This document shows, in pieces, positions 33,415 to 42,457 of a stretch of DNA of 64,000 bases. Source of the DNA: Salinigranum marinum (lineage in GTDB: Archaea > Halobacteriota > Halobacteria > Halobacteriales > Haloferacaceae); the NCBI RefSeq assembly GCF_024228675.1, contig NZ_CP100461.1, positions 682,001 through 746,000 on the forward strand, given 5' to 3'. Each line of letters begins with the position of its first letter. The first letter of the stretch is position 1. Made by a program: the position numbers and the translations under genes. The notes below the pieces were generated by a model. The model worked only from the letters and a program-made list of their open reading frames with translations. It was not told where the DNA came from and searched no databases.

Positions 33415-34412
33415 GCTTCGACCTCCTCGGCGGCGGCCGCCGCGGCCAGCGTCCCCAGCTTCTCGCGGTACTTCGAGACGGGCAGGTAGAACAGCTCGGC
33501 GTTCGACGTCAGATACACCGTGTCGAACTCCTGGGCGGGAACCTGCTCGGTGAACCAGTCGACGCGCTCGCGGACGGTCTCGGGCGATTCGACCCGCGTG
33601 TTCTGCCCGTCGACCAGCCCGAGCGCCACGTCCGACGTCGTGCCGTACTCGGTCACGTTGTAGATCGTCTCCTCGCGGTCGCCCGCGACGAGGTCGAAGC
33701 CGAGCGCTTCCACGCTCGAATCCATCAGGTGGGCGTACGTCTTCTCGTCGACGGCACCCCAGTAGGTGTGGACAACCACGTCGGCGTCGGTCTCGGCGGC
33801 GACCTGCGAGATGGCCTCCGGCACGCGTTCGTCGAGGTCCGCACCGGGCGGCGACTCGACGAGCGAGGGTTCGAGCAGGAACAGGGTCTCGTGGTCGGGG
33901 AACGCCTCGACCTCGCCCGCGAGAAAGTCCGTGACGCCGGCGAGGAGCTCTTCGTCGCTCCCGTAGTGCTCGTCGGTCGCGAGATCGGCCAGCGAGTACG
34001 GTCCCGGCAGGACGGCCTGGAGCGGCTCGTCGGTCAGGTCGGCGGCCGCTTCGAGCTCCGCCGCGACGTCACCGGAGAAGTCGAGGTCACCCCTGATCTG
34101 GGGGTCGCGGTAGAAGTTGTTGTTGTCGTAGTACCGCACGATCCCGCCCGTCTCGACGCTGTCGTGGACGGTCAGCGGGTGCGCGAGCATGTCGTCCCAG
34201 CGCAGCTGTCCCTCGACGACGCGGTCCAACCCCGCCTCGTGCTGGTGCTCGATGGCCTCGCTCCGGGCGCGGTCGTACGCCGCTACGATCTCCTCCCCTT
34301 CGTCGCCGCCGATGAGGTCACCTTTCTGGTGCCCCTTCAGGTCGGACAGTCCCTCCTTCGCCCAGTCGGGCAGTGGGAACAGCCCTGGTGTCGTCGCTAC
34401 GAGTTCAGTCAT
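33411..34412 (-). CDS. MetE-family protein lacking recognisable zinc ligands
   Basis: 333-aa paralog of the methionine synthase downstream. Overall pattern (LPGPYSLADLA, DVALGLVDGQNTRVESPE, YLTSNAELFYLP) aligns with the family, but the H-x-C motif is HTY (VVHTYWGAV) and the final ligand Cys is replaced in LTSNAEL. It therefore probably cannot bind zinc the usual way and may be a partner subunit. ATG at 34412 (a GTG precedes it) lies 27 nt after the operator/TATA. Confidence 0.88.
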   Translation of the reverse strand: MTELVATTPGLFPLPDWAKEGLSDLKGHQKGDLIGGDEGEEIVAAYDRARSEAIEHQHEAGLDRVVEGQLRWDDMLAHPLTVHDSVETGGIVRYYDNNNFYRDPQIRGDLDFSGDVAAELEAAADLTDEPLQAVLPGPYSLADLATDEHYGSDEELLAGVTDFLAGEVEAFPDHETLFLLEPSLVESPPGADLDERVPEAISQVAAETDADVVVHTYWGAVDEKTYAHLMDSSVEALGFDLVAGDREETIYNVTEYGTTSDVALGLVDGQNTRVESPETVRERVDWFTEQVPAQEFDTVYLTSNAELFYLPVSKYREKLGTLAAAAAAEEVEA

Positions 34413-34438
34413 CACCGATCCTTTGAAATGCCGACGCT

Positions 34439-34463
34439 TAATATTTGCTAAACCAAAATATTA
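34439..34463. promoter_or_regulatory. Inverted repeat overlapping the TATA box of the metE operon
   Basis: TAATATTT (34439-34446), 9-nt spacer, AAATATTA (34456-34463), perfect 8-bp arms. The arm nearer the gene is 27-34 nt from the ATG at 34412, where a leaderless TATA box belongs. Binding of a repressor there would block TBP. The regulator and signal (methionine or SAM is a guess) are unknown. Confidence 0.6.
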
Positions 34464-34473
34464 CCAGAGGTGA

Positions 34474-35094
34474 TTAGTCGCGGTCGGAGCGGAGCCGGAC
34501 GACGGTGAGCGTCTCGAACGGGTACGACTCCTCGACCGCTTTCTCCGCCGAGAAGCCGCGGGCGCGGGCGCGGTCGAGCACAGCCTCGTAGCCCGCGAGG
34601 CTACTGACGAGCAACAACACGAAGCCGTCGGGCGACAGGACGCGTCCGACGGTGTCGAGAAACGGATCGATGACCGCTCGGCCCGACTCTCCACCCGACA
34701 GCGCCCGCTCCATCCAGTCGTCCCACTCGTTGTCGGGGTCGGTCGGGAGGTACGGCGGGTTGAACAGGACGACGTCGAACGTGGCGTCGGCGAACGGCGA
34801 GACGAGGTCGGCCGCGACGACGTCGAACCCGCCTTCTCCCTCGGATTCAAGCGCCCGGGCACGCGAGCGCGCCTGCCGGCAGGCGTGGGGGTTCAGGTCC
34901 GCGGCGACCACCTCGGCGGTCGTCTCCGCCGCGATCCGTTCGGCGACCCACCCCGAGCCAGTGCCGACCTCCAGCGTCCGATCCGTGGCCGAAACGGCGT
35001 CGACCGCGGCCCGCGCGAGCAACGCCGAGTCCTCGGCGGGTTGGTACACCGACGTCTCGACGCCGCGGCGCGCCGCGAGGTCGTCGCGGCTCAC
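34474..35094 (-). CDS. hemK2: HemK2/MTQ2-type protein N5-glutamine methyltransferase
   Basis: 206-aa SAM-dependent methyltransferase; archaeal and eukaryotic homologs methylate the GGQ glutamine of release factor aRF1/eRF1. SAM motif I LEVGTGSGWVAERIA (about residue 41) and the catalytic NPPYLPTDP (about 110) are intact. It lacks the N-terminal helical domain of bacterial PrmC, as expected. GTG start overlaps the mscS stop (GTGA). Last gene of the rpl21e-rpoF-DUF655-rsmA-mscS-hemK2 cluster. Confidence 0.88.
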   Translation of the reverse strand: MSRDDLAARRGVETSVYQPAEDSALLARAAVDAVSATDRTLEVGTGSGWVAERIAAETTAEVVAADLNPHACRQARSRARALESEGEGGFDVVAADLVSPFADATFDVVLFNPPYLPTDPDNEWDDWMERALSGGESGRAVIDPFLDTVGRVLSPDGFVLLLVSSLAGYEAVLDRARARGFSAEKAVEESYPFETLTVVRLRSDRD

Positions 35095-36260
35095 GAGCCG
35101 TCACCCCCGCCGTCCTCGTCGGGTCGACTCCGACCGCCGTCAGGTTCGGCCGTCGCGGACTCGGGGTCACCCGTGAGCCGCTGTCCCTCCGAGAGCAGGA
35201 GGCCGCCGGTCTCCTCGCGGCCCATGACCTCGCGCTGGGGGAAGGGGATCTTCACGCCCTCGCGCTCGAACGCCTCCTTGACCGCGCCCACGACGGCCGT
35301 CCGCGTGCGCCACTTCCGCCGGGCGCTGGGGTTGTCGATCCACACGCGGACCCCGAGCATGATCGCGGAGTCGGCGAACTCCTTGACGACGACCTGCGGC
35401 GTCGGCACCCGCAAGACGGCGTCGAGTCCCCGCACGGCGTCGCGGGCGAGTTCCGCCGCGTGCCTGGGATCGGCGTCGTAGTCGATGCCGACGTCCACCT
35501 CGATCCGCAACCGCCCTTTCCGCGAGCGGTTGACGACGCTCTCGGCGGAGACGACGTCGTTCGGCACCATGACGTACTCGCCGTCGAACGTCTGCATCCG
35601 GGTGGTGACGATGGTGATTTCGGTGACGATCCCCTCGTGATCGCCGATCTCGACCCAGTCGCCGATTTCGAACGGGCGGGAGAACATGAGGACGAAGCCG
35701 GCCAGGAGCGCGCCGAGCGTCTGCCGGGCCGCGAGCCCGACGACGATCCCGAGAAAGCCCGCGCCGACGAGCAGGCCGCCGAGGTTGACGCCCCACAGCC
35801 CGAGGATGATCGAGAGGGCGACGACGTAGATCGACACCTGCGAGAGGCGGTAGAGGATCTCGCGCTGGTGTTCGCTGATGGCGTGGCGACTGTCCGTGAG
35901 CTCGCGGGTCACCCGGCCCACGAGGTCGGTCGTCCCGTACGCGGTCGCGAGGATGATCATCGCGAGGACGCCGTTGACGACGGTCTCCGGGCCGAGACTG
36001 TACGACTCGATGACGTCGACGAGCGGGCCCGTGAGCCCCCACACGGCGATGACGACCAGCCCGCCGGCTGCGGTCACGAGGACGCTCGCCGCCGAGAGCC
36101 CGAAGTGCCGGAGCGTCCGCGGCACCGTGTCGGTGTCGTGGTCGTGGAGCCGCTCGACCGCGCGCCACGTCGCCAGCACGACCGCGAGCGTCACGAGCGT
36201 CACGAGCGCCTTCCCAGTGAGCGAGGGGACGAGCGCGTCGAGCCCGCCGAGCTGGAGCAT
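35091..36260 (-). CDS. mscS: MscS-family mechanosensitive channel
   Basis: 389-aa channel. Membrane helices span about residues 15-33, 50-76, 90-111, 137-160 and the pore-lining TM3 at 163-195 (LVGAGFLGIVVGLAARQTLGALLAGFVLMF). The hinge motif FEIGDWVEIGDHEGIVTEITI and FDGEYVMVPNDVV begin the cytoplasmic beta-domain. The C-terminal 40 residues are acidic and disordered. ATG at 36260 abuts the rsmA stop with one base overlapped; the gene overlaps hemK2 by 4 bp. Confidence 0.9.
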   Translation of the reverse strand: MLQLGGLDALVPSLTGKALVTLVTLAVVLATWRAVERLHDHDTDTVPRTLRHFGLSAASVLVTAAGGLVVIAVWGLTGPLVDVIESYSLGPETVVNGVLAMIILATAYGTTDLVGRVTRELTDSRHAISEHQREILYRLSQVSIYVVALSIILGLWGVNLGGLLVGAGFLGIVVGLAARQTLGALLAGFVLMFSRPFEIGDWVEIGDHEGIVTEITIVTTRMQTFDGEYVMVPNDVVSAESVVNRSRKGRLRIEVDVGIDYDADPRHAAELARDAVRGLDAVLRVPTPQVVVKEFADSAIMLGVRVWIDNPSARRKWRTRTAVVGAVKEAFEREGVKIPFPQREVMGREETGGLLLSEGQRLTGDPESATAEPDGGRSRPDEDGGGDGS

Positions 36261-37102
36261 CAGCGGTGGTCGGCGGCGAGCGCGGTCAGTTCGGCGAACT
36301 CGCCGGGACGGAGGTCGCCGGGGCGTTTCGCTAACAGCTCCTCGGGGGCGCGCTCGACGACTGCCGACCCGTCTGCGACGCCCGAGATGTGTGTCGTGTT
36401 CCGGATCGCGTTGCGGACGGTCTTCCGTCGCTGGGTGAACAACGCCTTCACGAAGTCGAGGAAGAAGGCCTCGTCGTCGACGGCGTAGTCCGGCGCTCGG
36501 GGGGTGGTCCGGACCACGGCGCTCTCGACCGCGGGTGCGGGGTCGAACGCCTCTTTCGGTACTCGTTCGACGACCTCGACGTCGGCGTAGTGCTGTGCGC
36601 CGACCGAGAGTCGACCGTACTCGCTCGTCCCCGCCTCGGCGGCCATCCGTTCGGCGAACTCCAACTGGAAGGTCAAGACGAGCGGCCGCTCGGTCGGGAG
36701 GAGCCGAAAGGTGACCTCCGAGGAGATTCCGTAGGGTAAGTTCGAGACGCACGCCGAGAAGTCGGGGAGATCGACCGCGAGCGCGTCGCCCTCGACGACC
36801 GATAGCCGGCCGTCCTCGACGTCGGCCGAGAACTCCTCGCGGAGGAACGCGGCGAGCCCGGCGTCCCGTTCGACGACCGTCACCCGCTCGGCCACGGCGA
36901 GCAGTCGGTCGGTGAGCGCGCCGGTTCCGCCGCCGATCTCCAGCAGGTGGCTCCGGTCCGCGGAGTCGGGCAGGTAGCCGGGGATCCGATCGAGCACCCG
37001 GTCGTCGACGAGGAAGTGCTGGTCGCGGTCGGGGTTGCCGCTGACGCCCGCCCGACGCATGAGGCGGTCGGGGTCGCGGTGACCGGTCGCGTCCGTATCC
37101 AT
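36260..37102 (-). CDS. rsmA: 16S rRNA dimethyladenosine transferase (RsmA/KsgA)
   Basis: 280-aa enzyme that dimethylates two adjacent adenosines near the 3' end of 16S rRNA. SAM motif I LEIGGGTGALTDRL (about residue 53) and the catalytic NLPYGISSEV (about residue 125) are clear, as is the C-terminal FDPAPAVESAVVR. Start at the ATG at 37102, where homology begins; the frame is open further upstream but the residues are Arg/Ser-rich. Translation is coupled with mscS. Confidence 0.93.
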   Translation of the reverse strand: MDTDATGHRDPDRLMRRAGVSGNPDRDQHFLVDDRVLDRIPGYLPDSADRSHLLEIGGGTGALTDRLLAVAERVTVVERDAGLAAFLREEFSADVEDGRLSVVEGDALAVDLPDFSACVSNLPYGISSEVTFRLLPTERPLVLTFQLEFAERMAAEAGTSEYGRLSVGAQHYADVEVVERVPKEAFDPAPAVESAVVRTTPRAPDYAVDDEAFFLDFVKALFTQRRKTVRNAIRNTTHISGVADGSAVVERAPEELLAKRPGDLRPGEFAELTALAADHR

Positions 37103-37151
37103 TACCCCCGGTTTGCGGCCGAGCGAGCTAAAACCCTGTCGTTCACCCCGC

Positions 37152-37760
37152 TCACTCCTCGCGCCGGACGAACGCCTTGTACTTGAGGTCGTCGTCGCGG
37201 AGTTCGGACATGATCCGTTCGGCGAGGATGTCCTTCGGGTTGTGAAGCCCCGAGATCCTGTCTTCGAGGTCCGCGAAGCTCTCGAACGGGCCACGCTTTC
37301 GCTGGTCGAGGATGTTGTTCCGGAGCTTCTTGCCGATCCCCGGCAGGAGGTTCAGCTGGTGGAGGCGGATGGTGATCGGCTGGGCGTCGTTGTAGAAGTC
37401 GACGAAGCGTGACTCGTGTTCGGTGAGGATCTCGTCGACGACGTACTCGAGCTCCGACAGCGCGGTGTTCGAGAGGGCGTCGTAGTCGATGTCACGGACC
37501 TCTTCGACGCTCTCGCGCTCAGCGGACGGCTCGACGACGACGCGGTCGCCGATGCTCACGTCGCTGTCGTCGCCGAGCCGGAGTTCGACCAGCCGGAAGT
37601 CCTGCTCGCCGAGGCCGTACGCCAGGGGTGACTTCTTGTACCGGGGGCGGTCGTCATCGGCACGGCCGTGCGGGAGAACGTCGAGAACGACGGCGAAGCT
37701 CGGGGTTGTCTCCTCCGTCTCGCTGGTGCCGCTAGCGTCGCCGCTCTCGCTCGTGGTCAT
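37152..37760 (-). CDS. DUF655 RNA-binding protein (S1-like plus HhH)
   Basis: 202-aa archaeal DUF655 protein. An N-terminal beta-barrel region (residues 20-80, ending GDRVVVEP) is followed by a helical linker and a helix-hairpin-helix segment LNLLPGIGKKLRNNILDQRKRGPFESFADLEDRI (about residue 135). The family always sits next to rpl21e-rpoF-rsmA and is thought to act in RNA metabolism or ribosome assembly. TATA-like TTTTAAATC at 37783-37791 gives it its own promoter, separate from rpoF. Confidence 0.9.
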   Translation of the reverse strand: MTTSESGDASGTSETEETTPSFAVVLDVLPHGRADDDRPRYKKSPLAYGLGEQDFRLVELRLGDDSDVSIGDRVVVEPSAERESVEEVRDIDYDALSNTALSELEYVVDEILTEHESRFVDFYNDAQPITIRLHQLNLLPGIGKKLRNNILDQRKRGPFESFADLEDRISGLHNPKDILAERIMSELRDDDLKYKAFVRREE

Positions 37761-37898
37761 ACTGGGTTATACGCTGACAGATGATTTAAAAGGTAGGCAC
37801 CGATCCGGGAGCCGAACCCCGCGGCGGCGCGGACTCGGCGACGGAAGGGGGCGGCTCAGATGGGAACGGGGGATGGTGAGACGGGACGCCGACCCGAC

Positions 37899-37922
37899 GG
37901 TGCGGAGGTGCGGAGGTACGGC
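37899..37922. repeat. Short direct repeats between DUF655 and rpoF genes
   Basis: Three consecutive 8-mers, GGTGCGGA, GGTGCGGA and GGTACGGC. Imperfect, possibly slippage product. No function is evident. Confidence 0.4.
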
Positions 37923-37929
37923 GGCACGC

Positions 37930-38286
37930 TCAGGCGTACTTGGCGACGACGTTGAGGATCTCGTCGAGTTCGTCGCCGGAGAGGGCGTACCGCTGCTGGG
38001 CGTACACCGCCCGGAGTTCGTCCCGCGACTGCGGGAGCAGGTCGGCGATCTTGAACGCGGTCTTCTCGTCGACCGTCTCCAGTTCGACGAGTTCCTCGGC
38101 GAGCGCGCGCGACTCCTCGGGGTCGAGGAAGGCAAAGCGGTTGACGTGTTCGATCGCGCGGGCCAGTTCGTACCGGACCTCTCGCTCCTCGTCGGCCGCG
38201 CGTTCGGCCTCGACCTCCTCGAGGAGCGCCTTCACCTCCGAGGTCGTCAGGTACTCCTCCCCGAGTTTTTCCTTGAAGATCGTCAT
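37930..38286 (-). CDS. rpoF: DNA-directed RNA polymerase subunit F (Rpb4 homolog)
   Basis: 118-aa stalk subunit pairing with RpoE (Rpb7). All-helical HRDC-like protein: TTSEVKALLEEVEAER, EEVELVELETV-like region and the C-terminal LPQSRDELRAVYAQQRYALSGDELDEILNVV are typical. Its ATG immediately follows the rpl21e stop. A 169-nt gap with its own promoter separates it from the DUF655 gene. Confidence 0.94.
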   Translation of the reverse strand: MTIFKEKLGEEYLTTSEVKALLEEVEAERAADEEREVRYELARAIEHVNRFAFLDPEESRALAEELVELETVDEKTAFKIADLLPQSRDELRAVYAQQRYALSGDELDEILNVVAKYA

Positions 38287-38577
38287 CTACTGCTGGGCGC
38301 GAAGGTGTGCAGGGCGGGTGATGAGGGTCTTCTCTTTCCCGCCGTCCGTGATCGTCACCTTGAACGAGCGGCCCTGTTTCCCGACGACCTCACCCGTGTG
38401 CCCGTTGAACCGCGGGTGGAAACGGCCCTTCCGCACGCTGGGGTCGATCTTCAGGTGGACCTTCTGTCCGACGTCGTACTCCTGAATGGCGCGCTGCGGC
38501 GGCGACGTCCCACGCTCTCGGGGTTTGTTCTTCAGCTTGTTCCGCGTCCCCTTCATTGGACCGTTGGAACTCGGCAT
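38287..38577 (-). CDS. rpl21e: 50S ribosomal protein L21e
   Basis: 96-aa large-subunit protein with a conserved SH3-like core ([33 protein letters not shown]). The stop abuts the rpoF start. A strong TATA element (GGTTATAAAAC read on the plus strand) lies 28-38 nt upstream. The 12-nt near-palindrome AGTCGTGCGACT sits directly before the ATG, with no clear role. Confidence 0.96.
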   Translation of the reverse strand: MPSSNGPMKGTRNKLKNKPRERGTSPPQRAIQEYDVGQKVHLKIDPSVRKGRFHPRFNGHTGEVVGKQGRSFKVTITDGGKEKTLITRPAHLRAQQ

Positions 38578-38604
38578 AGTCGTGCGACTCAGTACTTGGG
38601 ACGC

Positions 38605-38615
38605 GGTTATAAAAC
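38605..38615 (-). promoter_or_regulatory. rpl21e-rpoF promoter
   Basis: TTTTATAACC on the minus strand, 28-38 nt before the rpl21e ATG. Confidence 0.6.
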
Positions 38616-38782
38616 GCACGTTCCCGTCCGCGCGCGTCACGCCGACACATAGTCTGTGACGTGGACGGCTCTCGGGCCGTCCCCTCCGTCGGTGATCGCC
38701 CTCGGAGCCGAACACTGCGGTCGTTCCCGCTCGGTGCGGATCGTGGCAAAGCATATCAGCCTGCGAAGGCGAATGCGTTCGT

Positions 38783-39073
38783 ATGAGCCAGGAGGTCACC
38801 GCGGCGACGGACGTCTCGCGTTCGGCGGAGCCGGAGACACGAATGGAGGCGGCGGAGTCGGAGGCGCTCGCCCCCGACACGCCCGTGGAGGGCGTCGACG
38901 CAGGCCCCGGCGCGAGCGAGGGCGGCTTCGCGGTCCGGTTCGGGAGCGGCTTCGCGGCCGGGATGCTTCTCGGTGGACTCGTCGGGGTGGCGCTCAACTC
39001 CCTCGCCCTGGCGATGTTCGCCGGGTTCATCCTCGGCAGCCTCGTCGGCGTCGTCTTCGCGGCGCGAGCGTGA
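38783..39073 (+). CDS. Small glycine-rich membrane protein
   Basis: 96-aa protein with a disordered acidic first half and two close hydrophobic segments at residues 53-72 and 75-94 ([30 protein letters not shown]). The Gly spacing suggests packed helices. No family recognised. Isolated gene on the plus strand between two minus-strand clusters. Confidence 0.6.
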   Translation: MSQEVTAATDVSRSAEPETRMEAAESEALAPDTPVEGVDAGPGASEGGFAVRFGSGFAAGMLLGGLVGVALNSLALAMFAGFILGSLVGVVFAARA

Positions 39074-39155
39074 CGGGCACGGACGGCAAAAGCGGCGGAC
39101 GGCGCGGGCGCTCGTGAGCGCTCGCGGTCGATCAAAAGGGTGAGCGGACGGACAG

Positions 39156-39422
39156 TCAGATCCGGCCGACGTTCTCGACGGAGACGCTCTCGACGCCCTC
39201 GACGCCGCTGAACGACTCCTCGACGACCTCGGTCCCGCCGGCGTCGTCGGGGACGATGACCGTCGGGAGGAGCGCGACGAGGCCGAACGCGACGTCGTCG
39301 CGCTCGAAGCCGTTGATCCGCGCCCCCTCGGGCAGGGACTCCTCGAGGCGCTCTTGGAGCGCGTCGAGGTCGATCTCTGGGCTGTTCGGCATGACCTTGA
39401 TCTTGGCGGCGACTTTTCCCAT
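39156..39422 (-). CDS. ef1b: Translation elongation factor 1 beta (aEF1B)
   Basis: 88-aa guanine exchange factor for aEF1[25 protein letters not shown], then [15 protein letters not shown] and the C-terminal [15 protein letters not shown], match the archaeal factor. It is 7 nt downstream of the zinc-finger gene and co-transcribed with it. Confidence 0.95.
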   Translation of the reverse strand: MGKVAAKIKVMPNSPEIDLDALQERLEESLPEGARINGFERDDVAFGLVALLPTVIVPDDAGGTEVVEESFSGVEGVESVSVENVGRI

Positions 39423-39429
39423 GGTAGTG

Positions 39430-39615
39430 TCAGGGACCGGTGAACCCGCAGTCGGGGCACTCGTAGAGGTTGCTCTGCTTGCGGCACTTCGCACAGCGGG
39501 AGATCTCGTGGCCACAGTCCGGGCAGTCGAACGTCGCGGCACTCATGCCGGCGATGTTGATGCCACAGGACACGCACTGTCGCACGTGTCGCCGGTCTGT
39601 CTCGCTCTCGCTCAT
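39430..39615 (-). CDS. Four-CxxC zinc finger small protein (HVO_2753 family)
   Basis: 61-aa protein with eight cysteines in four CxxC units (CVSC, CPDC, CAKC, CPDC), two zinc sites. Matches the HVO_2753 microprotein of Haloferax, for which I recall a solved structure and a role in swarming and biofilm formation. It precedes the EF-1 beta gene by 7 nt, a conserved pairing that suggests a link to translation. No DNA-binding domain is visible outside the fingers. Confidence 0.92.
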   Translation of the reverse strand: MSESETDRRHVRQCVSCGINIAGMSAATFDCPDCGHEISRCAKCRKQSNLYECPDCGFTGP

Positions 39616-39673
39616 ACTTCCACGAACCCGGGCGTGACGTTTAACGGTTGTCTTTCGGCGCATGGCTCGGGGA

Positions 39674-40894
39674 TCACCCGACGACGAGCGGGACCGCGAG
39701 CACGCCCATGAGATGCACCCGTCGCACGCCCAGCCTGACGGGGAGGAGGCCGACCAGCCCCGCGACGACGAGGACGGCGACGCCGGCAAGGCCCGCGAAG
39801 AACGCCGACAGGAGGCCGAGCAGGCCGCAGGCGACCAGACTCGTCGCCCGTGGGTCGAGCCGTCCCACCGCCCGGAGGTACCGGTCGCCGAGAGTCGGGA
39901 CGAGCACCCCGGCCCCGACCCCGGCGGTCACGGTGACCGCCAGCAACGTCGGGAGCGGTGGGGTCCCGATCTCGCCGAGCGCGACCGTCACGCCGGTCCG
40001 CGGAGCGTCGAGCGCGACCAGCGAGAACAGCGCAAACACCGCCGTCGCGGTGTTGGCCCCGCTCGTCGCCACGAGATACGCGCGATCGGGGTCTCCTCCG
40101 CCCGCGATCGGGAGCGAGAGCGTCGCGGCGACGCCGGCGGAGACGCCCGGCACGTAGCCGACCATCCCGCCGCCGGCGACCCCGGCGAGCGCGGCGCGGG
40201 CGATGTCCCGCGGCGGCGTGGCGATCGTCGTGTCGCCCTGTGACGGGACGCCGCCGCCACGGGCGGCGTCGACGAGCACCGGGATCCCGAACAGCCCGGC
40301 GAACAGCGGGGTGAGCACCCCGCCGACGGCCACCACGCCACCGAACGGGCGGTCGAGCGTGACGACGCCGAGGAGCCCCGAGAGACAGACGAGAAAGGCG
40401 GCCGCGGCGATCCGTCCGGGTCGCCGCTCGGCGACGACGAGCGTCGCGAAGACGACCACGAGCACGAGCGGGAGCGCGGCGTAGAGGTCGGACTGGCCGC
40501 GACGGACGAGCGCCGTCAGCGGGACCGCCACTGGGACGGCGACGAGGAGCGCGCCGCCGCTCCCCAGCGCCGACAGCCTGAGCGCCTCCCGGCCGCGCCC
40601 GCCGAGGACGAGTCGGTGCCCCGGAAGCGACCCCGCGGCCATCGCTGCGTCCGGGACCCCCAGCGCGAGCGCGGGGACGACGTCGAGGAACGTGTGCGTG
40701 ATCCCCGCGGCGAGCACCGCGACGGCGACCGCGACCGGCGGCCCGGGGACGCCGGCGGCGACCGCGACGAGCACAAGCGCGAAGTTGTTCGCGTGGAGCC
40801 CCGGCACGAGCCCCGAGAGCGTGCCCAGTCCCACGCCGGCGACGGTGAACGCGACGAGCGTCAGCGTGTGCGGGGCGACGAGCGTCGGGTCCAT
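39674..40894 (-). CDS. TctA-like/COG1784 membrane protein
   Basis: 406-aa, about 11 membrane helices, related to the TctA membrane subunit of tricarboxylate transporters. The N-terminal [23 protein letters not shown] segment and the later [15 protein letters not shown] repeat one motif, PG(L/V)(H/S), as in inverted-repeat transporters. No TctB or TctC gene is nearby, so substrate and coupling are unknown. TATA-like element at 40919-40927. A common neighbour of the zinc-finger/EF-1 beta genes in relatives. Confidence 0.85.
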   Translation of the reverse strand: MDPTLVAPHTLTLVAFTVAGVGLGTLSGLVPGLHANNFALVLVAVAAGVPGPPVAVAVAVLAAGITHTFLDVVPALALGVPDAAMAAGSLPGHRLVLGGRGREALRLSALGSGGALLVAVPVAVPLTALVRRGQSDLYAALPLVLVVVFATLVVAERRPGRIAAAAFLVCLSGLLGVVTLDRPFGGVVAVGGVLTPLFAGLFGIPVLVDAARGGGVPSQGDTTIATPPRDIARAALAGVAGGGMVGYVPGVSAGVAATLSLPIAGGGDPDRAYLVATSGANTATAVFALFSLVALDAPRTGVTVALGEIGTPPLPTLLAVTVTAGVGAGVLVPTLGDRYLRAVGRLDPRATSLVACGLLGLLSAFFAGLAGVAVLVVAGLVGLLPVRLGVRRVHLMGVLAVPLVVG

Positions 40895-40918
40895 CCCCCC
40901 GAGGTGGCCGCGGTATCG

Positions 40919-40927
40919 AATATAAAT
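40919..40927 (-). promoter_or_regulatory. Promoter of the TctA-like gene
   Basis: ATTTATATT on the minus strand, 25-33 nt before the ATG. Confidence 0.55.
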
Positions 40928-41058
40928 TCACAGCCGGGCCGACTCGCCGGTCCGTCGCCTCGCTGGCGCGGTCGAGCGACGGGACACGCGCCGCTCCGGA
41001 GTTGTCCCGAAAGAAAGTCGCAGGTGGTCGCGGGCGACGCTGGAACGCGTCGTCCGAT

Positions 41059-41394
41059 TCAGCCGAAGAGTTCGCCGAGGCCCTCGCCGCCGGCGTCGTC
41101 GTCCTCGTCCTCTTCTTCTTCCTCGGCGGCCTCGGCCTCTTCGGCCTCCTCTTCCTCGTCGTCGTCGTCGTCGTCGCCACCGGCACCGCCGGCGGCACCA
41201 CCGGCCGCGGCGGGCGCGGCGGCGGCCGTCTCGATGGCGTCCTCGATGTCGACGTCCTCCAGCGCGGCGACGAGCGCCTTGACGCGGGACTGCTCGACGT
41301 CGACGCCCGCGGCTTCGAGCACGGCCGTGATGTTGTCTTCGTTGATCTCTTCGCCCGACTCGTTCAGGATGAGTGCTGCGTAAACGTATTCCAT
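41059..41394 (-). CDS. rpl12: 50S ribosomal protein P1 (L12)
   Basis: 111-aa acidic stalk protein. N-terminal dimerisation helices ([21 protein letters not shown]) precede an Ala/Gly hinge and an acidic tail of Asp/Glu ending in GLGELFG, the factor-binding tip. Third gene of rpl1-rpl10-rpl12, 18 nt after rpl10. The tail matches the end of L10. Confidence 0.96.
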   Translation of the reverse strand: MEYVYAALILNESGEEINEDNITAVLEAAGVDVEQSRVKALVAALEDVDIEDAIETAAAAPAAAGGAAGGAGGDDDDDDEEEEAEEAEAAEEEEEDEDDDAGGEGLGELFG

Positions 41395-41412
41395 TGGTTG
41401 TCTCCAGTTGTG

Positions 41413-42456
41413 TTATCCGAACATCGCACCGAGGCCGTCCGCGCCGTCATCGTCGTCGTCTTCCTCGTCGACGTCGGTGTCGGCGTCGGCGTCTGCCTCG
41501 CTGTCGGTGTCTTCCGTGGCTTCTTCCTCAGTCGATTCGTCGGTGGACGCGGGTGCGGCGTCGGCCACACCGCGCAGTTCCTCCGGGAGCGCCTCCTCGT
41601 CGTCGACCAGCGCCGCGAGCGACCGCAGCTGGGCGTCGGCCCGACGGATCAGGTCCGGCATGAGTTCCTCGTCCTCGATGGCGGCCTGGAGGCCGACGGA
41701 CTTGGCCTCGCCGGCGGCCTTCGCCAAGAGCGTCCCTGCCGTCCGAGCGGTCGGGTACGCGGCGTTGACCGAGAGGTTGCGGCCGGCGGCGGCGGCGGAC
41801 TCGATGTCCGCGCGGTACTCGTCGACGTCGATGGCGAGCTCGTCTGGCTCGAACAGCACGCCCTCCGAGAAGACGGCGCGCAGGTCCAGGCCGACCTCCT
41901 TGGGCTCGATGCCGAGCTCCGAGAGCACGTTCGCCAGCTCCGCGGAGACGACCTCTCCTTCCTCCAAGACGGTCGAGTCCTCGGTCACCTTGATCGAGCC
42001 GTCCATGATGCGCGCCGAGGCGCCCACCTGCTGGAGTTCGCCGACGAACGGCCCCGGATCGACGCCCGTGTCACCCTCGGGGATGACGACGTCGTTCGGG
42101 GCGACTTCACCGGCGTTGATCGGTGCGGGCGTCTTCGACGCCTCCAGCTCCTTGAACAGCCCGAACGGGTTGTCGTCCGTCCCGATGAGCGCGACCTCGC
42201 CAGCGACGTACTCGCCGAGTTCCTCGAAGCCGTCGTCGACTTCGTCGAGCGCACGCTCCATCAGCGTGTTCCGGCTCATCCGCACGGCCGCCTTGCCGTG
42301 CAGGTCGCGGCGCATGTTCTGGAGCTGTCGCGAGGGGATCCCCGTCACGCGGACGACACCCACCGACTGGTAGGTGTCGACGAAGTCGACCAGTTCGTCG
42401 ACCTCCGCGCGCTTCCACTGCGGGATGGTCTCGGTCTTTCGTGCGTCGGAACTCAT
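41413..42456 (-). CDS. rpl10: 50S ribosomal protein L10 (P0)
   Basis: 347-aa stalk base protein that binds 23S rRNA and several L12 dimers. The RNA-binding part covers residues 1-110 ([22 protein letters not shown] and the [17 protein letters not shown] segment). A spine helix leads to an acidic tail ending GLGAMFG like L12. One nt follows rpl1. Confidence 0.96.
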   Translation of the reverse strand: MSSDARKTETIPQWKRAEVDELVDFVDTYQSVGVVRVTGIPSRQLQNMRRDLHGKAAVRMSRNTLMERALDEVDDGFEELGEYVAGEVALIGTDDNPFGLFKELEASKTPAPINAGEVAPNDVVIPEGDTGVDPGPFVGELQQVGASARIMDGSIKVTEDSTVLEEGEVVSAELANVLSELGIEPKEVGLDLRAVFSEGVLFEPDELAIDVDEYRADIESAAAAGRNLSVNAAYPTARTAGTLLAKAAGEAKSVGLQAAIEDEELMPDLIRRADAQLRSLAALVDDEEALPEELRGVADAAPASTDESTEEEATEDTDSEADADADTDVDEEDDDDDGADGLGAMFG

Positions 42457-42457
42457 C

